DNA from: Taeniopygia guttata
Lineage: Eukaryota > Chordata > Aves > Passeriformes > Estrildidae
Reading direction: 5' to 3'
Length of the DNA: 64,000 nt
Assembly (NCBI RefSeq): GCF_048771995.1
Contig: NC_133050.1
Span: 6,682,501-6,746,500 of the forward strand
The position numbers and the translations under genes were made by a program. Under the pieces are notes generated by a model. The model saw only the letters and a program-made list of their open reading frames with translations. It was not told the DNA's origin and did not search any database. Positions 61,701 through 64,000 of the stretch are shown piece after piece (positions within the stretch are counted from its first letter, which is position 1; every line of letters starts with the position of its first letter).

Positions 61701-64000
61701 GAGAAAGGTGCGTGACATGGTGGCACTGCCCGGAGCCCGCTGCTGGCCCGTGTCACCTCCCTGATCGCCGGTGCTGGCGGGGACACCGCCCCGGTGTCAC
61801 CTCCCTGATCCCCGGTGGTGATGGGGACACTGTGCTGGTGTCACCTCCCTGATCCCCAGTGGTGATGGTGACACTGGGGCGGTGTCACCTCCCTGAGCAT
61901 CGGTGGTGATGGTGACACCGGGGCGGTGTCACCTCCCTGATCCCTGGTGGTGGTGTCACCTCCCTGAGCATCGGTGGTGGTGGTGACACCGGGCTGGTGT
62001 CACCTCCCTGATCCCCAGTGGTGGTGTCACCTCCCTGATCATCAATGGTGATGGTGACACCGGGCTGGTGTCACCTCCCTGATCCCTGGTGGTGGTGTCA
62101 CCTCCCTGATCGCCGGTGCTGGCAGGGACACGGGGCCGGTGTCACCTCCCTGATCATTGGTGGTGGTGTCACCTCCCTGATCATCGGTGGTGATGGTGAC
62201 ACCGGGCTGGTGTCACCTCCCTGATCCCTGCTGGTGGTGGTGACATTGGGCCGGTGTCACCTCCCTGATCGCTGATGGTGGCTGGTGTCACCTCCCTGAT
62301 CGCCGGTGGTGGTGTCACCTCCCTGATCCCTGCTGGTGGTGGGGACACTGGGCTGGTGTCACCTCCCTGATCCCCAGTGGTGGTGTCACCTCCCTGAGCA
62401 TCGGTGGTGATGGTGACACCAGGCCGGTGTCACCTCCCTGATCCCTGCTGCTGGTGGTGACACGGTGCCACTGTCCCCGCAGTGCCACTCACCCGGGGGG
62501 GGTGACACGGTGCCGCTGTCCCCGCAGTGCCACCGTCCCCGCAGTGCCACCCGCCCATGGAGTGTGACACAGTGCCGCTGTCCCCGCAGTGCCACCCATG
62601 GGGGGGGGGGGGTGACACGGTGCCGCTGTCCCCGCAGTGCCACCCACCCGGGGGGGGTGACACGGTGCCGCTGTCCCCGCAGTGCCACCCACGCAGGGGG
62701 GGTGACACGGTGCCACTGTCCCCGCAGTGCCCACCCGCTACGGTGTCGTGCTGGGCTCTGTCATCGGCGGGGTCCTGCTGTTGGTGGCCGTGCTGGTGGC
62801 GCTGGTTTATGTCACCCGCTACTGCTGGCGGCGGCGCCAGGCGGTTCTGCAGCGGCGGCTGAGGTGAGGGGACCCCCCCCAAACCGGGACCCCCCCCAAA
62901 ACCGGGACCCCTCCCCAAAACCGGGACCTTCCTCCAAACCGGGACCTTCCCCCAAACCGGGACCTTCCCCAAAACCGGGACCGTTCCCCAAACCGGGACC
63001 CCCCCCAAAACCGGGACCCCTCCCCAAAACCGGGACCTTCCTCCAAACCGGGACCTTCCCCCAAACCGGGACCTTCCCCAAAACCGGGACCGTTCCCCAA
63101 ACCGGGACCCTCCCCAAACCGGGACCCCCCCAAAACCGGGACCCCCCCCCAAACCGAGACCCCCCCCAAACCGGGACCTTCCCCAAACCGGGACCCCCCC
63201 CAAACCGGGACCCATCCCCAAACCGGGACCTCCCCCCAAACCGGGACCCCCCCCAAAACCGGGACCCCCCCCACAAACCGGGACCCCCCCCCCAACCGGG
63301 ACCTTTCCCAAACCGGGACCTTCCCTAAACCGGGACCCTCCTCAAACCGGGACCTTCCCCAATCCAGGACCCCCCCCCAAACCGGGAACCCCCCCCCCCC
63401 CCCAAACCGGGACCTCCCCTAAACCGGGACCTTTCCTAAACCGGGACCCTCCCCAAACCGGGACTCATCCCCAAACCGGGACCTTCCCCAAACCGGGACC
63501 CCCCCCCAAACCGGGACCCCTCCCCAAACCGGGACCTTCCCCAAACCGGGACCCCTCCCCAAACCGGGACCCTCCCTCAACCGGGACCTTCCCCAAACCG
63601 GGACCCTCCTCAATCCGGAGCCACCGGGGCTGCGATTTCCGCGCCCTCTCCCCAAACTGGGACCCCTCCCCAAACCGGGACCCTCCCCAAACCGGGACCA
63701 CCGGGGCTGCAATTTCTGCGCCCCCTCCCCAAACCGGCGGCCCCGGCCCCGCCGCCCCGAGCCGCTCTTTTCCCGTTTCCCCCGGTGCCAGCGCCATGGA
63801 GAAGGGGAAGCTGCAGCGCTCGGCCAAGGACGGCTCCAAGCGCAGCCGGCAGGTGAGCGCCCAGCGGGGCGGGGGGCGCGGTGGGCTGTCCCCCCGGTGC
63901 CCCCGGTCCCCCCGGTGCCCCCGGTGCTCGGAACCGACAGCTGAATCCCCGGTGTCCCCGCAGGCCCCGGTGCTCTACGCCATGCTGGACCACGGCCGCA
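58688..64000 (+). CDS. MPZ: Myelin protein P0, exons 1-5 and start of exon 6 (3' end outside window)
   Basis: P0 is the main adhesion protein of peripheral compact myelin, made by Schwann cells; its Ig domain holds neighbouring wraps together. Coding exons are 58688-58745, 60346-60512, 61494-61707, 62728-62863, 63792-63852 and 63964-64000 onward. Exons 2-5 are 167, 214, 136 and 61 nt, the lengths I recall for human. The signal peptide is about residues 1-26 (MSPRATRRLLLAAGLLAAL). The V-type Ig domain has Cys47 and Cys124, and the single N-glycosylation site is NGT at 119-121. The membrane span is about 153-175, followed by RYCWRRR with the acylated-type Cys179. The basic tail begins SAMEKGKLQRSAKDGSKRSR and then APVLYAML. 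No break is seen. The last ~25 codons and stop lie to the right. Confidence 0.96.
58850..60050. repeat. Minisatellite TGGTCATTGTCACCTCCTTG in MPZ intron 1
   Basis: The unit is about 55-60 bp (GGGGACACGGGTGGGTGGCG, GCCAGGGGGGTCCTGGTCAT), in about 20 copies. Confidence 0.95.
60346..60512 (+). CDS. MPZ: MPZ exon 2 (Ig domain, first part)
   Basis: It encodes VSPVSPIHVYTPREVYG through SRDSIS. The donor is the less common GTCAGT. VTLSCSFWSREW and ISITWHFQ match P0. Confidence 0.96.
60640..61275. repeat. Minisatellite TGTGGTGGCACTGGGGTGTC in MPZ intron 2
   Basis: The higher-order unit of about 60-100 bp (CCCCAGCAGTGTCCCCTTGC, CCTGTGGTGGCACTGG, CCCCAAGGTGTCCCCAG) has about eight copies. Confidence 0.92.
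61494..61707 (+). CDS. MPZ: MPZ exon 3 (Ig domain, second part)
   Basis: It encodes IFHYAKGQPYIDDVGTFKER through VTLYVLEK. The DNGTFTCDVKNPPDIVGK stretch is nearly invariant in P0. Confidence 0.97.
61740..62460. repeat. Minisatellite GGTGTCACCTCCCTGATCCC in MPZ intron 3
   Basis: The unit is about 35-50 bp (GATCCCCGGTGGTGATGGTG, ACACCGGGCTGGTGTCACCT), in about 18 copies. Confidence 0.93.
62461..62727. repeat. Array of the MPZ exon 4 acceptor edge
   Basis: GCTGTCCCCGCAGTGCCACC (acceptor plus first exon bases) occurs about six times before the true acceptor, near 62470, 62515, 62570, 62625 and 62670, with an extra half-copy near 62535. GGGGGGGTGACACGGTGCC lies between copies. Confidence 0.92.
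62728..62863 (+). CDS. MPZ: MPZ exon 4 (transmembrane)
   Basis: It encodes VPTRYGVVLGSVIGGVLLLV through RQAVLQRRL. The acceptor edge CCCCGCAGTGCC is copied in the array just upstream. Confidence 0.96.
62875..63720. repeat. 17-bp minisatellite AAACCGGGACCTTCCCC in MPZ intron 4
   Basis: About 45 copies of CCAAACCGGGACCTTCC/CCCC occur, with near-exact higher-order repeats (62880-62990 and 63000-63110). Confidence 0.95.
63792..63852 (+). CDS. MPZ: MPZ exon 5 (cytoplasmic)
   Basis: The 61-nt exon encodes AMEKGKLQRSAKDGSKRSRQ. It has acceptor GTGCCAG and donor GTGAGC. Confidence 0.94.
63964..64000 (+). CDS. MPZ: MPZ exon 6, first 37 nt
   Basis: It encodes APVLYAMLDHGR and is cut by the window edge. 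The acceptor is CCCGCAG. Confidence 0.93.

Overview
The window looks like part of a bird dot microchromosome. It carries one block of vertebrate genes whose human counterparts lie on 1q21-q23. It is very GC-rich, and most of the non-coding DNA consists of tandem arrays (minisatellites) with different repeat units. I saw no recognisable LINE, SINE or retroviral sequence. The species cannot be fixed from the sequence alone.

Six protein-coding genes are supported by exon-by-exon translation with matching splice phases. SNX27 (minus) contributes its first six coding exons, 971-10618; the rest lies beyond the left edge. An Fc-receptor-like gene (minus, 12256-17761) is complete: signal peptide, five Ig domains, membrane segment and two ITIMs. 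VSIG8 (plus, 29712-41876) is complete, with a V-set and a C2-type Ig domain and a membrane segment. CFAP126/Flattop (plus, 44209-48930) is complete. SDHC (minus, 50626-55819) is complete at 169 codons, and every coding exon has the length I recall for human. MPZ (plus, 58688 to the right edge) has exons 1-5 complete and exon 6 begun.

CFAP126, SDHC and MPZ keep the order and relative orientation I recall from human 1q23.3. SNX27, FCRL and VSIG8 come from separate nearby human 1q intervals. CFAP126 and SDHC converge, with poly(A) signals about 480 bp apart. SDHC and MPZ are head to head across 2.9 kb of repeats. The genes have unrelated jobs: endosomal retrieval, immune inhibition, epithelial Ig protein, ciliary microtubules, respiratory complex II and compact myelin. 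They are neighbours by synteny, not an operon.

The most striking pattern is that many arrays are built from copies of exon edges, splice site included. It is seen at SNX27 exon 2, VSIG8 exons 4 (both edges) and 5, CFAP126 exon 4, SDHC exon 5 and MPZ exon 4. Related cases are an array starting at the SDHC stop codon and one encoding the CFAP126 C-terminus. Also notable are a 1.4 kb interstitial telomere-like tract ending 40-50 bp before VSIG8 exon 3, an array of about 33 RFX X-box-like motifs upstream of SNX27, and a perfect X-box at the CFAP126 start.
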